Part shown: positions 29,576 through 39,467 of the stretch, piece by piece
Position numbering within the stretch: position 1 is the first letter of the stretch
How the letters are laid out: each line of letters opens with the position of its first letter
Origin: Halospina denitrificans
GTDB taxonomy: Bacteria; Pseudomonadota; Gammaproteobacteria; Pseudomonadales; Oleiphilaceae
NCBI RefSeq assembly: GCF_004364635.1
Contig: NZ_SOAX01000005.1
Location: 62,001 to 126,000, forward strand
Direction of reading: 5' to 3'
Length of the DNA stretch: 64,000 bases
Position numbers and translations under genes: made by a program
The notes under the pieces: generated by a model
Databases searched by the model: none
The model's input: only the letters and a program-made list of their open reading frames with translations
What the model was told of the DNA's origin: nothing

Positions 29576-29664
29576 ACGCCAGTGCCCAGCGCAGCAACCA
29601 GCTGCGCCGGGGAGTCACTGGCGTCCCGGCCCCGGGGTTGAAGAGGTCAAGTGCTGGCCTCTTC
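29576..29664. other. Nested inverted repeats between convergent rraA and ygiM-like genes
   Basis: ACGCCAGTG (29576-29584) pairs with CACTGGCGT (29616-29624), with an inner perfect stem GCGCAGC/GCTGCGC (29589-29595/29601-29607). A second hairpin, GAAGAGG/CCTCTTC (29640-29646/29658-29664), ends just before the ygiM-like stop. Neither has a clear T run; together they may terminate both convergent transcripts. Confidence 0.5.
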
Positions 29665-29665
29665 T

Positions 29666-30334
29666 TCAGGCCCAGTTCTCTGATTTGCGGCTGGGCTTAA
29701 GCAGCGGGAAAACAACCGCGATGAAAATGCCGGCAATCACCAGTCCACCCCCGGTCAGGAGGTAGCTGGATTCCCGGCTGTCTTTCAGGCGTTGGTTTTC
29801 CGTGGCCAGGACCTCCACTTCTTTCTGCAGTTCCTGCCTTGCCTCTCTCAGCTCGGTGTTTCGTTTCTCAAGGTTGATGGCGTTTTCAGAGACGGATTTG
29901 ATACGCTCAAGCTCTTCAGTAACGCTTGAAAGCCTGGATTCGAGCTGCTGTTTTTCTTCGCGCGTCTGTTCCAGGGCAGTTCGCGTTTCCTCAAGTTCAG
30001 AGCGCGCAGTGCTCAGCGAGTTCCGGGCTTCCTCGAGGTTGGATTTAGCGCGCGACAGACGGTCCTCGGCGATTGGCTCGCCGGTCAGGTACTGGGTCTG
30101 GATGTAGCCTTCCTGTCCATCCCCGAAACGGATGAAGGAATAACCCGTTTCCTCATTCTGTTCAATCACCTCGAGAGGCGTACCACTGCGCAGTCCCTGT
30201 TGGACAATCCGGTACTGGTTGCCTTCGCCCGCTCTGACGGGCACGTAGAGCACATCCTTGACGTACATGGTCTCTGCCTGGACGCTTCCGACAGCCAGAA
30301 GCAGGAGTAACGCCAGTAAGCTGATACGATGCAT
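29666..30334 (-). CDS. YgiM-like SH3-domain membrane protein (TIGR04211 type)
   Basis: 222 residues. A signal peptide (MHRISLLALLLLLAVGSVQA) precedes a bacterial SH3 domain (about 22-90; YVKDVLYVPVRAGEGNQYRIV), a long coiled coil (about 95-185), and one C-terminal transmembrane helix (LLTGGGLVIAGIFIAVVFPLL) with a basic tail. This is the architecture of E. coli YgiM. The coiled coil should lie in the periplasm. The ATG at 30334 is chosen because it begins the signal sequence; longer readings add charged residues before it. Function is poorly defined. Confidence 0.85.
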   Translation of the reverse strand: MHRISLLALLLLLAVGSVQAETMYVKDVLYVPVRAGEGNQYRIVQQGLRSGTPLEVIEQNEETGYSFIRFGDGQEGYIQTQYLTGEPIAEDRLSRAKSNLEEARNSLSTARSELEETRTALEQTREEKQQLESRLSSVTEELERIKSVSENAINLEKRNTELREARQELQKEVEVLATENQRLKDSRESSYLLTGGGLVIAGIFIAVVFPLLKPSRKSENWA

Positions 30335-30416
30335 TGCGTGATCCACGGTTCTCAGTTCCTTGTTTATAGAGCGCCGAATTCTGACACAGTTATGTAATCT
30401 TGCCCATACCACCCCT

Positions 30417-30716
30417 TCAGGGCAGGACCGGCTTGTAGGGCTTAACCATTACCGAGTTGTAAACACCTGCTGCCACATAAGGGTCCGCATTGGCCCAGGA
30501 CTGTGCATCTTCCAGTGACTCGAACTCAGCAATCACCAGGCTGCCGGAAAATCCGGCGTCCCCGGGCTCGGTTGTATCCGCTGCCGGGAACGGACCGGCA
30601 AGCAGCAATCGGCCTTCATCCCGCAGCGTTTCAAGTCGTGCGATGTGGTCTGCCCTTGCCCCTTTTCGAAGTTCCAGGCTGTTGGGAACATCTTCCGATA
30701 TGATCGCGTAATACAT
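30417..30716 (-). CDS. yciI: YciI-like protein
   Basis: 99-residue protein of the YciI family (dimeric ferredoxin-like fold). [47 protein letters not shown] and [10 protein letters not shown] match E. coli YciI closely, including the conserved His/Asp pair (DHIARLETL and NADPYV). The biochemical role is unknown. The ATG at 30716 gives the family length. Divergent from the PHP-domain gene, 89 bp apart. Confidence 0.92.
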   Translation of the reverse strand: MYYAIISEDVPNSLELRKGARADHIARLETLRDEGRLLLAGPFPAADTTEPGDAGFSGSLVIAEFESLEDAQSWANADPYVAAGVYNSVMVKPYKPVLP

Positions 30717-30805
30717 GAGTTGTCTCCGTGTTGGTCTGGATTTGATTCGTTCCGGCATCAGGGGAATGATAAAGTGCCCGGCTGACTTCCGAAACAGGCA
30801 CTCCC

Positions 30806-31690
30806 ATGATCGCCGAGAACCTCCCCGGATCGCCCACAGTCGATCTTCACTGCCACAGTACTGCCTCCGACGGAACGCTCTCGCCGGCGGGCGTGGTTGC
30901 ACGAGGCCACGAGCAGGGTGTTCGGGTTCTTGCGCTGACCGATCATGACACCGTCTCGGGCGTCGGCGAGGCGAGGGCCGCCGCGGATGCGAGAGGCATG
31001 GTGCTGGTCACCGGTATTGAGCTTTCCTGCCTTTGGCGGGGGCAGACCATCCATGTGGTGGGGTTGGATTTTAACAGTGAGGATTCAGATCTGGTTGCGG
31101 CCGTTGAGGGCCAGGAAACGGTTCGCCATGAGCGGGCACGGACGATTGATGAACGTCTCCGTCAGAAGGGGCTGCCTTCGGTATTGGCGGAAGCTCAGGC
31201 ACTGGCGGCCGGTGTTCCAGGGCGGCCGCATTTTGCCCAGGCGCTGGTGGAGCGAGGTGTTGTTGCGAAGCCTGACGCGGCGTTTCGCCGTTATCTGGGT
31301 AACGGCAGGGTGGGGGATATCAAGGCCTGCTGGCCCGACCTCAGTGACGTGGTTCAATGGATTGTCGACGCTGGTGGTAAGGCAGTGCTGGCGCATCCGC
31401 GTAAGTACCGGCTCACCAATAACAAACTCAGGAAGTTAATTGGCGATTTCACCGGGGTTGGTGGCAGCTGTATCGAGGTCCTGAGTTCCGGCCAGTCGCC
31501 CCAGGATACGAACTATCTGGCCAGATTGTGCCGGGAGTTGGGTTGCACTGCCTCCGGGGGCAGTGACTTCCATGGACCCGGTCGTCCCTGGTGCGAATTG
31601 GGGCAACTGCCTCAATTACCGCCAGAGGTTGATCCCGTATGGCACCACCTCAGTGACAATACCCGGCAGAGACTTGAGGCGCTGGCCTGA
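30806..31690 (+). CDS. PHP-domain phosphoesterase, TrpH/RNase AM (YciV) type
   Basis: 294 residues. [15 protein letters not shown] (metal ligands), [21 protein letters not shown] and, near the C-terminus, GGSDFHGPG are the metal-binding motifs of PHP phosphoesterases. In E. coli YciV (RNase AM) the family hydrolyses 3',5'-nucleotide bisphosphates and matures rRNA 5' ends. Length matches. It is divergent from yciI and convergent with the UPF0149 gene seven nt away. Confidence 0.88.
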   Translation: MIAENLPGSPTVDLHCHSTASDGTLSPAGVVARGHEQGVRVLALTDHDTVSGVGEARAAADARGMVLVTGIELSCLWRGQTIHVVGLDFNSEDSDLVAAVEGQETVRHERARTIDERLRQKGLPSVLAEAQALAAGVPGRPHFAQALVERGVVAKPDAAFRRYLGNGRVGDIKACWPDLSDVVQWIVDAGGKAVLAHPRKYRLTNNKLRKLIGDFTGVGGSCIEVLSSGQSPQDTNYLARLCRELGCTASGGSDFHGPGRPWCELGQLPQLPPEVDPVWHHLSDNTRQRLEALA

Positions 31691-31697
31691 GAACGGG

Positions 31698-32237
31698 TTA
31701 GGGGGAGTGAAAATGCAGGTAGAGATCGGTCAGGATATCCGGTATGGCCTCTGAATAATCCGCATAACGCTTCGGATCCTGTCTTGCCTGCTGGAACGCC
31801 TCGTCGTCAAACAGATTGGAGAGCGTCAGTATGGGAGTCACGAGCTGACCGATCTGCTCCTCATCCGACGCCAGCCATTGGTCCTCCTCAAGAAGGAAGA
31901 TATCCGTGAAGCCGGCGCACCAGTTCTCTACGGCTTCCTCTTCTGACTCTTCGTCGTCGGGTTCGGGCAGTTCCGCTGAATGGCCCTGTTCCAGCAATTG
32001 GCGCAACTCCTGCGCCATGCGGGTTACCAGCCGGGAGAAAATCTCAGGGATCGATGAAACTGCCTCCGGCGCCTGGCCTGTTGCCACGGCAAAGACCCGG
32101 TGCATATCCAGCGCCTCCGGGCTGACCACGGCGGCTGTTACAGCCCCGTGCAGCCCGAACACATCCAGCGCATGATCCCCGTATTCTGGGTCGAAAAGGA
32201 TCGACTCAAGCGCTTCAACCTCGTCTTCTGTGAGCAT
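31698..32237 (-). CDS. UPF0149 (YecA/YgfB-like) protein
   Basis: 179-residue acidic protein beginning MLTEDEVEALESILFDPE, with helical repeats and WCAGFTDIF as in the UPF0149 family. These proteins have no firm biochemical role; some members carry a C-terminal zinc-binding SEC-C motif, absent here. The ATG at 32237 is chosen; upstream in-frame sequence overlaps rne. It lies 10 nt downstream of the rne stop and is probably co-transcribed with it. Confidence 0.75.
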   Translation of the reverse strand: MLTEDEVEALESILFDPEYGDHALDVFGLHGAVTAAVVSPEALDMHRVFAVATGQAPEAVSSIPEIFSRLVTRMAQELRQLLEQGHSAELPEPDDEESEEEAVENWCAGFTDIFLLEEDQWLASDEEQIGQLVTPILTLSNLFDDEAFQQARQDPKRYADYSEAIPDILTDLYLHFHSP

Positions 32238-32247
32238 GCCGCCGCCT

Positions 32248-35200
32248 TCAGTTCTCGGTGTCCGTTTGGGCTGTCCCGGATTGCTGTTTCTTGAACGCCT
32301 CGCGACGCCTGCGGATCTCCCTCGGGTCGTTATAGGCCCGCCCATTCAGTGGCGGCAGGTGGATCTCGTCTGCAGCCGGTTTATGCTCTGGTTCCGCGGT
32401 TTTCTCCACAGCTTTTTCATCGCCAGCTCCGGCGCTGGGCTTACTGGAATCCTGCTCGCTGGAGTCCTGCTTAGCGGACTCCTGCTTAGCGGACTCCTGC
32501 TTGGCGGACTCCTGCTTGGCGGGCTCCTGCTTGGCGGACTCGTGCTTGGCGGACTCCTGCTTAGTGGGCTCCTGCTGAGCAGATTCCGGCTTCTTGCCTT
32601 CCTTGGGGCCTGGCTTCTTCTCGGCTGCCTTGTCCGCGGGTTTCGCTGCCTCTGTTTTCGGTGTGGACTCCGGCGCACTGGTCTGGGAGTTTTCCGGACC
32701 AGCCGGTGCTTCCGCCGATTTTTCCGCTTTGGTCTCAGGTTGAGCCTGGGCGGCAGACGCCTCCCCGTCCTGTTTTTCCGGTGCAGATTCCGTGCGCTCG
32801 TTCATTCCGTTTGCAGCGGATCCGGGACCCGTCTGGGTATCGTCGGCGGGTGTGCCATCCTTATTACGGGGGCGGCGCGGGCGCTCGAAGCGCTCGTCCG
32901 GCTTGTAATCGCCCGAACTTTCCTGATTCTGGCGGTTGCCTGACCCGGATCGGTTGCGGTTGCCCCCGCCGGACCGGCGTTTCTGATTCCGCTGGCGCCC
33001 GTCCTCGCGGCTGTCCTCTCCAGACTGGCCGTCGGATTTATTCTTATCCGGGTCCTTTGGTTTGCTGTCCTTGGGCTTGTTATCCGGCTTGTTCTGCTTG
33101 TCACCGGATTTGTTGTCTGCCTTGCCTTGATTGTTTTCTTTGCTCTTGTTGTCTTCCTTGCTTCTGGCGTCTTCCTTAGGCTTATTACCCGGCCTATTCC
33201 GGTTTTCGTCACCGGAGCGGTTTTTCGACTCGGAGCCGCCGCCCTTGCCCTTGTCGCCGCTGGGCTTGTCGCCTGACTGCTTGTTCCCGCCCTGTTTGCG
33301 GGTGTCACCCTGATTACGCTTGCGCTCGTCGTCGCGTTGGTTCTGACCGCCACGACGATTTCGGTTCTGGCCGCCCCCCTGGGAGCGATCCTGCTGGCCG
33401 CGACCGGAATCCTGCTTCTGGCGTCCGGTTTGCTCTTTGCCGCTGTCCCGGCTGCCTGCTCCCTTATTGGCATCAGAAGAAGGGCGCCGGCTGGTGTCCG
33501 CGTCATTCTTCTGTCCAGCTTCATCTTCCGTGGCCGGCGGCGCGAACATGGTCTGAAGTTTGCGCGCGGCGCGTTGCCAGAAGCCCAGGGGTTCGGCGGT
33601 TTCCGTCTGTCGGGAAGGCGTGGGGGCCGGGGTGCGAGCGGCAGGGCTGATCGCCTTGACCGCCGCTTCCTCGCGGACATTTTCCCGCTGCATCATTTCC
33701 CAGGAAACTTCCGTCTCACTCTCTTCACTGCGCGCGGCAATCCGGAAGCTCTGCTCACCTTCACGGGCATCGCTGTCATCGGATCTCAGACGCTGGACCT
33801 CAAAGTGCGGGGTTTCCAGGTTCTGGGAGGGGATTACCATGACCCGGACTTTCTCGCGTTCTTCGATCGCGTTGATCTCGTCACGCTTCTCATTGAGCAG
33901 GAAGGCCGCCACGGTAACGGGGACGAGTGCACGGACCTCCCCGGTCATGTCCTTGGAGGCTTCTTCATACATCAAACGCATGATGCTCAGCGACAGCGAC
34001 TCGATGCTGCGGATCGAGCCCTGGCCGTTACAGCGGGGGCAGACCTCGCTGCGTGTTTCTCCAAGGGAGGGCCGAAGGCGCTGCCGTGACATTTCCAGCA
34101 GACCAAAGCGGGAGATGCGGCCGAGTTGAACCCGGGCGCGGTCAAGCTCCAGGGCCTCCCGCATGCGTTGTTCAACTTCGCGCTGATGGCGGTTCGGTGA
34201 CATGTCGATGAAGTCGATCACGATCAGGCCGCCAATATCCCGCAGACGCAGCTGGCGAGCGATCTCGTCCGCAGCTTCGAGATTGGTCTGCAGAGCCGTT
34301 TCCTCAATATCACCGCCACGGGTGGCCCGAGAGGAGTTGATGTCGATGGAAACCAGTGCTTCGGTCGGGTCGATGACCAGTGAGCCACCGGAGGGCAGTG
34401 AGACCTCGCGCTGGAAGGCGGTTTCGATCTGCGCCTCGATCTGGTACCGGCTGAGCAGGGGGATTTCGTCCGTGTACAGCTTGATCCGGTTCTCGAACGA
34501 CGGCATAACCGCGCGGACAAAGTTCAGCACATCCTCGTAGACGGCTGGCGAGTCAATCATGACCTCGCTGATTTCCTGGCGCAGGTAATCCCGGACTGCG
34601 CGGATAATGACATTGCTCTCCTGGTAGATCAGGAAAGGGGCCTTGCGCGCACCAGCGGCCTCGGTGATTTTTTCCCAGAACTGGAGGAGGTAGTCGAGGT
34701 CCCACTGCAGCTCCTCGCTTTCACGGCCAATGCCGGCGGTGCGCACGATTACGCCCATGCCCTTGGGCACCTTGAGCCCGGACATGGCGTCCTTGAGCTG
34801 GGTTCGCTCATCCCCCTGAATGCGACGCGAAATGCCGCCCGCGCGGGGGTTGTTGGGCATCAGGACCAGGTAGCGGCCTGCCAGTGTGATGAAGGTGGTC
34901 AGGGCAGCGCCCTTGTTGCCGCGCTCCTCCTTGTCGACCTGGACAATGATTTCCTGACCTTCTTTGACCACGTCGCGAATGTTGATCTTGCCTTCGATCT
35001 CGGAAGGGGACTTGCTGAAGTATTCGCGGGCCATTTCCTTCAGGGGCAGGAAGCCATGGCGTTCGGAGCCATAATCGACAAAGGCCGCTTCGAGACTGGG
35101 CTCGACGCGGGTGATACGACCCTTGTAGATGTTGGACTTTTTCTGTTCCCGGGTGCTGGATTCGATATCCAGATCGATGAGCCGCTGGCCATCAACCAGA

Positions 35201-35250
35201 GCAACGCGCAACTCTTCTTCGTGAGTTGCATTGATGAGCATTCTTTTCAT
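32248..35250 (-). CDS. rne: Ribonuclease E
   Basis: 1000-residue endoribonuclease and degradosome scaffold. The N-terminal half carries the S1 domain, the DNase I-like region with catalytic Asp in [13 protein letters not shown] and [10 protein letters not shown], and the Zn-link CPRCNGQG near residue 404. The C-terminal half (about 530-1000) is low-complexity and charged: an Arg/Gly/Asn-rich and Lys/Asp/Asn-rich stretch that should bind RNA, then Glu/Ala/Pro-rich sequence with eight pentapeptide repeats (KQESA type), ending with a conserved-looking [18 protein letters not shown]. Its long leader suggests feedback control as in E. coli. rraA, its inhibitor, is in this window. Confidence 0.96.
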   Translation of the reverse strand: MKRMLINATHEEELRVALVDGQRLIDLDIESSTREQKKSNIYKGRITRVEPSLEAAFVDYGSERHGFLPLKEMAREYFSKSPSEIEGKINIRDVVKEGQEIIVQVDKEERGNKGAALTTFITLAGRYLVLMPNNPRAGGISRRIQGDERTQLKDAMSGLKVPKGMGVIVRTAGIGRESEELQWDLDYLLQFWEKITEAAGARKAPFLIYQESNVIIRAVRDYLRQEISEVMIDSPAVYEDVLNFVRAVMPSFENRIKLYTDEIPLLSRYQIEAQIETAFQREVSLPSGGSLVIDPTEALVSIDINSSRATRGGDIEETALQTNLEAADEIARQLRLRDIGGLIVIDFIDMSPNRHQREVEQRMREALELDRARVQLGRISRFGLLEMSRQRLRPSLGETRSEVCPRCNGQGSIRSIESLSLSIMRLMYEEASKDMTGEVRALVPVTVAAFLLNEKRDEINAIEEREKVRVMVIPSQNLETPHFEVQRLRSDDSDAREGEQSFRIAARSEESETEVSWEMMQRENVREEAAVKAISPAARTPAPTPSRQTETAEPLGFWQRAARKLQTMFAPPATEDEAGQKNDADTSRRPSSDANKGAGSRDSGKEQTGRQKQDSGRGQQDRSQGGGQNRNRRGGQNQRDDERKRNQGDTRKQGGNKQSGDKPSGDKGKGGGSESKNRSGDENRNRPGNKPKEDARSKEDNKSKENNQGKADNKSGDKQNKPDNKPKDSKPKDPDKNKSDGQSGEDSREDGRQRNQKRRSGGGNRNRSGSGNRQNQESSGDYKPDERFERPRRPRNKDGTPADDTQTGPGSAANGMNERTESAPEKQDGEASAAQAQPETKAEKSAEAPAGPENSQTSAPESTPKTEAAKPADKAAEKKPGPKEGKKPESAQQEPTKQESAKHESAKQEPAKQESAKQESAKQESAKQDSSEQDSSKPSAGAGDEKAVEKTAEPEHKPAADEIHLPPLNGRAYNDPREIRRRREAFKKQQSGTAQTDTEN
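32461..32580 (-). repeat. Eight 15-bp tandem repeats within rne
   Basis: Exactly eight 15-bp units of the type GGACTCCTGCTTGGC occupy 120 bp, with a few substitutions. On the coding strand they encode (A/S)KQE(S/P) pentapeptides in the disordered tail of RNase E, so length changes keep the frame. Confidence 0.9.
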
Positions 35251-35906
35251 GAATTAGAGACTTCCATCGTTCTTCGACGGAAGCTCGGCGGGCACGCAAG
35301 GGCGAGAGTGTTGGGGTACCCACGGAAATGCCTCGGCCCGGCACTGGCCGACACCTTCGCAAAGGTGCTCTGAAGTGGCGTGTTCCAGTCCATTACGAGG
35401 CGCACTGGAACGCGTTGTGCCGGATACCGCTCCGTTCTGGCATCCAGTTCATTCTCATTTGTCTGTTCATGTGGGTCGCGAGGTCTTATGTCATATTCAT
35501 GATCAGGACAGCCCGGACCTGCATGATTCCGTAAACCGTTGCGATGTACCTGCCGGATGCTTCCGTACGGGTTTACATCATCCAGCCCGAATCGGAATCA
35601 ATATCGGGCCGGACACCTGTGTTCACCTGGTCAGCTGCCAGCCACCCTCTACAATGGGCGTCAACTTGTCGGCCGGCATGGTGACGGTCTTGTTCAAAGC
35701 TGTTGGTCTTGCCTGTTTTCCGGACCCCTGGACACCTTATGTCACCGGGAAGCCATTTCAAACCGGACCCGTAAGCACTATAATCCCGGGCTCGATGGCT
35801 TGCTTGCACACGCGTCGCATGCAGAACGGGAAAACAGCTGGCAATATAGCAGTATTCCATAGCCCCATCAACGATCTGCAATCCAGTGGTAACGAGGAAA
35901 CAGTGC
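35251..35906. other. Divergent intergenic region with the putative rne leader
   Basis: 656 bp without a credible gene. On the rne side it holds two hairpins: CACCTT/AAGGTG (35352-35357/35362-35367), whose rne-sense loop reads UGCG, and an 8-bp GTTCCAGT/ACTGGAAC pair (35382-35389/35404-35411) that extends to 11 bp with one wobble. On the rluC side it holds a TATAAT. Short frames here lack ribosome sites and family resemblance. Confidence 0.6.
35756..35784 (+). promoter_or_regulatory. Candidate rluC promoter
   Basis: Consensus TATAAT at 35779-35784 with a weak TTTCAA 17 nt upstream; it would give an untranslated leader of roughly 115 nt before rluC. Confidence 0.35.
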
Positions 35907-36905
35907 ATGCCGGGCCAGTTCCGTCCCGAGGACAATACAGCCGCTGCAGACAACAGGCCCCGCGTGCAGTGGCTGGAAGTGGCGCCGGAGTGGGCCGGGC
36001 AGCGTCTTGATAACTTTCTGCTCGGGCGATTCCGTGGTATTCCAAAGAGTGTCATCTATCGGGTTATCCGGAAGGGTCGGGTGCGGGTCAATCGCAAGCG
36101 GGCGCGGCCGGACTACCGCATCGTCGCGGCCGACCAGATCCGGGTGCCGCCGTTGCATGTACCGGAGGCGGGACCCGAGAAAGCCCAGCCCGGAGCACGC
36201 GTTCAGCGTCGTATGACTGACGCGATCCTCTACGAGGACCGGGACTTCCTGGTTGTGAATAAACCCTGTGGCATCGCGGTTCATGGGGGCAGTGGTATCG
36301 ACTTCGGGTTGATCGAGACACTGCGTGCGGCTCGCGACGACCGGTACCTGGAGCTGGTTCACCGTCTGGACCGGGATACCTCCGGCGTGATCCTGGTCGC
36401 GCGGCGGCGCTCAGCGCTCAAGGCCCTTCAGGATCAGTTCCGCGAGAAGACCACGCGTAAGGCCTATCAGGTGCTCGTGATGGGCGACTGGCCGGATGAT
36501 CTCGACCGCGTGGATCAGCCTCTTCGGCGCACGGAGACTCCATCGGGTGAGCGCATGGTTCGGCCTGATTCCCGGGAGGGGCGAAGCGCGGAGACCCGGT
36601 TTCGGGTCCTGGAGCGATTTGCGGGTTATACTCTACTGGAAGCCATGCCCATTACCGGGCGGACGCACCAGATCCGGGTTCATGCTGCCCTCAAGGGTCA
36701 TCCGGTGGCCGGGGACAGCAAGTATATGGACGATGCAGCGCTGGCCGCCTGGCGAAAAATCGGCGGCGATCGCCTGATGCTTCACGCGCACAGGCTGACC
36801 CTTGCCTCCCCCGGCGAGGACGGACAGAAAATGACTTTTGAAGCCCCGCTCGAGGAACGTTTCCGTAAACGTCTCGAGCAGCTTCGACAGCGGGAGAGCG
36901 GATGA
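35907..36905 (+). CDS. rluC: 23S rRNA pseudouridine(955/2504/2580) synthase RluC
   Basis: 332 residues. An N-terminal S4 RNA-binding domain (QRLDNFLLGRFRGIPKSVIYRVIRKGRVRVN) precedes the RluA-type catalytic domain with HRLDRDTSGVILVA (catalytic Asp155) and GRTHQIRVHAA. It isomerises three uridines in 23S rRNA. The ATG at 35907 has GAGG nine nt upstream. It overlaps the next gene by ATGA. Placement opposite rne with a HAD hydrolase downstream is shared with Pseudomonas and E. coli. Confidence 0.94.
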   Translation: MPGQFRPEDNTAAADNRPRVQWLEVAPEWAGQRLDNFLLGRFRGIPKSVIYRVIRKGRVRVNRKRARPDYRIVAADQIRVPPLHVPEAGPEKAQPGARVQRRMTDAILYEDRDFLVVNKPCGIAVHGGSGIDFGLIETLRAARDDRYLELVHRLDRDTSGVILVARRRSALKALQDQFREKTTRKAYQVLVMGDWPDDLDRVDQPLRRTETPSGERMVRPDSREGRSAETRFRVLERFAGYTLLEAMPITGRTHQIRVHAALKGHPVAGDSKYMDDAALAAWRKIGGDRLMLHAHRLTLASPGEDGQKMTFEAPLEERFRKRLEQLRQRESG

Positions 36906-37549
36906 GTTTTGATGTTGTTATATTCGACTGGGACGGAACCCTCGTGGACTCAGTCGACCACATTGCGGCAAGCCTCGAGCAGGCGGCCGGAGACCTTGGC
37001 TATCCCCGGCGCAGCCGTGAAGAGCTGCGCCACATTGTGGGACTCGGTATGCAGGAGGCGCTCGAACACCTGTATCCGGGGATTTCCCAGCGGGAAATTA
37101 CGGAGCTGCGGGAGGCCTACGCCCAGTATTTCTTCAGTCGCGATACCACACCGGAAGACCTTTTCTCCGGTATTGACAGTTTGCTGGATCGCCTCAGGGG
37201 CGAGAAGCGGCGAATGGCCGTTGCCACCGGCAAGAGTCGCCCGGGCCTGGACCGGGGGCTTGTTTCGAGCAGGCTGGGTCCCTACTTTGAGTTGACACGC
37301 TGCGCCAATGAAACGGCCTCCAAGCCTGACCCGCTGATGCTCCGCCAGATCCTTGATGTTACCGGGGTGAACGCAAGCCGGGCAGTTATGGTGGGTGATA
37401 CCATCTATGACATGGAAATGGCGCGGCGTCTGGGGATGCCTGCCATTGGCGTGACCTGGGGCGTGCATTCACAGGATCAGCTGGGGGCGCATGGGCCCGT
37501 TGAAATTGTCTCCGACCGTCACGCGCTCGAAAGAGTGCTTTTTTCGTAA
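36902..37549 (+). CDS. HAD-IA family hydrolase (phosphoglycolate phosphatase-like)
   Basis: 215 residues. Motif I is IFDWDGTLVDS with nucleophile Asp9 and Asp11, a helical cap follows (about 15-85), then motif II (AVATGKS), motif III Lys in SKPDP and motif IV VMVGDTIYDMEMA. This is a complete HAD subfamily IA phosphatase; the substrate cannot be read from sequence. Its start overlaps the rluC stop (ATGA), so the two are translationally coupled, as in Pseudomonas. Confidence 0.9.
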   Translation: MSFDVVIFDWDGTLVDSVDHIAASLEQAAGDLGYPRRSREELRHIVGLGMQEALEHLYPGISQREITELREAYAQYFFSRDTTPEDLFSGIDSLLDRLRGEKRRMAVATGKSRPGLDRGLVSSRLGPYFELTRCANETASKPDPLMLRQILDVTGVNASRAVMVGDTIYDMEMARRLGMPAIGVTWGVHSQDQLGAHGPVEIVSDRHALERVLFS

Positions 37550-37583
37550 CACCAGGCACCAAGTATCAAATTAAGGAGTACGT

Positions 37584-38633
37584 ATGTCCGAGTGGGATTC
37601 TGATGACGCAGAGTGGGGCGCACCCGCTTCACGTGGGAGCGATGGCGGGGCGGGTGGTTCCGCGCGGGATCAGGGAGGCGCACCGGATGAGAGCTCCAAG
37701 GAATGGCGCCTGATCGAGAAAACCATGCTCTCCATGCAGGCCGAGCAGCGTCGCAGCCGTCGCTGGGGGATTTTCTTCAAATCCATTGGTTTTCTGTATC
37801 TGATCTCATTGCTGTTTCTCTTTCAGTCTCCTTTCAGCGGCGATGTGCCAGCCCCGGATGCCGGCGGCGCACACACAGCGTTGGTGGACGTGCAGGGGGT
37901 AATAGCGAGTGACCAGGATGCGAGCGCCGATAACCTGGTTACCGCAATGGAACGGGCCTTCGGGAACGAGGACTCCAGGGCGGTGATCCTGCGCATTAAC
38001 AGCCCGGGAGGCAGCCCGGTGCAGGCCGATTATGTGTATCAATCCATCAACCGGTTGCGCGACGAGTACCCCGACAAGAAGCTCTACGCAGTGGTTTCGG
38101 ATATTGGTGCTTCTGGAGCCTATTACATTGCCGCTGCCGCCGATCGCATCTTCGCGAACCCATCGAGCCTTGTCGGCTCCATTGGCGTCAGGGGTGGTGG
38201 ATTCGGGTTCACCGGTGCCATGGAAAAGCTCGGTATCGAGCGGCGTCTATACACGGCTGGAGAAAACAAGGCATTCCTCGATCCATTCCTGCCGGAGGAC
38301 GAACAACAGGTGGATTTCTGGGAGGACGTTCTCGCAGAGACCCATGATCAGTTTATCCAGCGGGTTCGGGAAGGGCGCGGGGATCGTCTCAAGGAGGATA
38401 AGGCCGAGCTGTTCTCGGGCCTTATCTGGACCGGTGATCAGGCCCGCGAACTCGGTTTGATTGATGACTTCGGCTCCGCAGGCCAGGTTGCCAGAGAGGT
38501 TGTGGGCGAGGAGAACATCGTGGATTACAGCTACGAGCCGTCGCCGCTCAAGCGCCTGATGCGCCAGCTGGGCACCTCTGTTGGAGAAGGGGTGTTCAAC
38601 ACCCTGCTTGAATCCGGTCCGAGGCTCAGGTAA
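37584..38633 (+). CDS. S49 family membrane peptidase (SppA/SohB-like)
   Basis: 349 residues. A Gly/Asp-rich cytoplasmic N-terminus (1-45) precedes one transmembrane helix (about 62-82), then a single S49 domain. The nucleophile is Ser177 in VSDIGASGAYYIAAAADRI, and the general-base lysine is Lys229 in TAGENKAFLDPF. SppA-type proteases cleave leftover signal peptides within the membrane. The short single-domain form is expected to oligomerise. In Pseudomonas a maf gene lies between this gene and yceD; it is absent here. Confidence 0.92.
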   Translation: MSEWDSDDAEWGAPASRGSDGGAGGSARDQGGAPDESSKEWRLIEKTMLSMQAEQRRSRRWGIFFKSIGFLYLISLLFLFQSPFSGDVPAPDAGGAHTALVDVQGVIASDQDASADNLVTAMERAFGNEDSRAVILRINSPGGSPVQADYVYQSINRLRDEYPDKKLYAVVSDIGASGAYYIAAAADRIFANPSSLVGSIGVRGGGFGFTGAMEKLGIERRLYTAGENKAFLDPFLPEDEQQVDFWEDVLAETHDQFIQRVREGRGDRLKEDKAELFSGLIWTGDQARELGLIDDFGSAGQVAREVVGEENIVDYSYEPSPLKRLMRQLGTSVGEGVFNTLLESGPRLR

Positions 38634-38677
38634 TGGGCTTTGACATCAAGCCCGTGCGGCAATAGAATCGCGGCCTT

Positions 38678-39244
38678 ATGTCGAATTCTGAGCTCCCCCT
38701 GTTTGTTGATTCGGTAAAACCGTTCGAACAGGGGTCGGAACGCACCGGGCAGTTACCGGTTGCCGGTTTCAAGCGTTTGCTTCCCCTGCTTGTCGATGAC
38801 AGCGGTGATGTGGACGTCAGTCTGGTGTTCTCGTTTGATGAGGACAAGCGGCGGGTTATCGAAGGCCGGCTGTCCGCGACGCTCAACGTTGAGTGTCAAC
38901 GCTGCCTTGAGTCGATGGCCCTGCCGGTTGCGTCGGAATTCCAGGTGGGCGTGGTTGACTCCGAGGCATTGGCCGAGCAGTTGCCGGCGGAGCTTGAGCC
39001 GGTGGTAGCGCAGGAACGGGAGATTGATGTCCGCGGACTCATCGAGGATGAACTCATCATGAGTCTTCCGGAATTCCCGCTCCACGAGTCGGAGCAGTGC
39101 GCCGCCACGGCAACACTCGAGCGGATAAACAAGAGCGCGGATGCGGATTTTGAGCAGGCGCGCAAGAAAAGGGAAAATCCTTTTCAGGAGGCACTGGCCG
39201 GACTCGGGAGCTCGGGGTCCAGGGGCCAGGAGCCGGATCAATAG
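38678..39244 (+). CDS. yceD: 23S rRNA accumulation protein YceD (DUF177)
   Basis: 188-residue DUF177 protein. NVECQRCLESMALPV contains the conserved CQRC, and EREIDVRGLIEDELIMSLPEFPLHE is the typical acidic C-terminal segment, with a Cys in SEQCAAT. YceD affects 23S rRNA processing in E. coli and plants. It is immediately upstream of rpmF, the standard arrangement, in which rpmF is often co-transcribed with yceD and the fatty-acid genes. Confidence 0.93.
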   Translation: MSNSELPLFVDSVKPFEQGSERTGQLPVAGFKRLLPLLVDDSGDVDVSLVFSFDEDKRRVIEGRLSATLNVECQRCLESMALPVASEFQVGVVDSEALAEQLPAELEPVVAQEREIDVRGLIEDELIMSLPEFPLHESEQCAATATLERINKSADADFEQARKKRENPFQEALAGLGSSGSRGQEPDQ

Positions 39245-39280
39245 AATCAGATAGCAGACAAGACTCCAGGAGTAACCAGT

Positions 39281-39460
39281 ATGGCTGTTCAGAAGAATCG
39301 CAAAACCCGTTCCCGTCGGGGCATGCGTCGGTCCCACGATAGCCTGCGCAAGCCGGCGCTTTCCATGGATCCGACAACCGGTGAAGTTCATCGCCGTCAC
39401 CATATCTCTCCGGATGGTTTCTACCGGGGTAAGAAGGTGATTGAAACCCCGGAAGACTGA
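39281..39460 (+). CDS. rpmF: 50S ribosomal protein L32
   Basis: 59-residue basic protein [20 protein letters not shown]..., ending KKVIETPED. It lacks the CxxC zinc ribbon pairs, so it is the zinc-independent form. The ATG follows CAGGAG by several bases. It lies between yceD and plsX, the classical position; its TGA stop directly precedes the GAGG site for plsX. Confidence 0.97.
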   Translation: MAVQKNRKTRSRRGMRRSHDSLRKPALSMDPTTGEVHRRHHISPDGFYRGKKVIETPED

Positions 39461-39467
39461 GGTTCCA

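Noticed and set aside
32461-32580. rne tandem repeats as a non-coding satellite or CRISPR
   Set aside because: The 15-bp units are contiguous, without spacers, and lie in frame inside RNase E.
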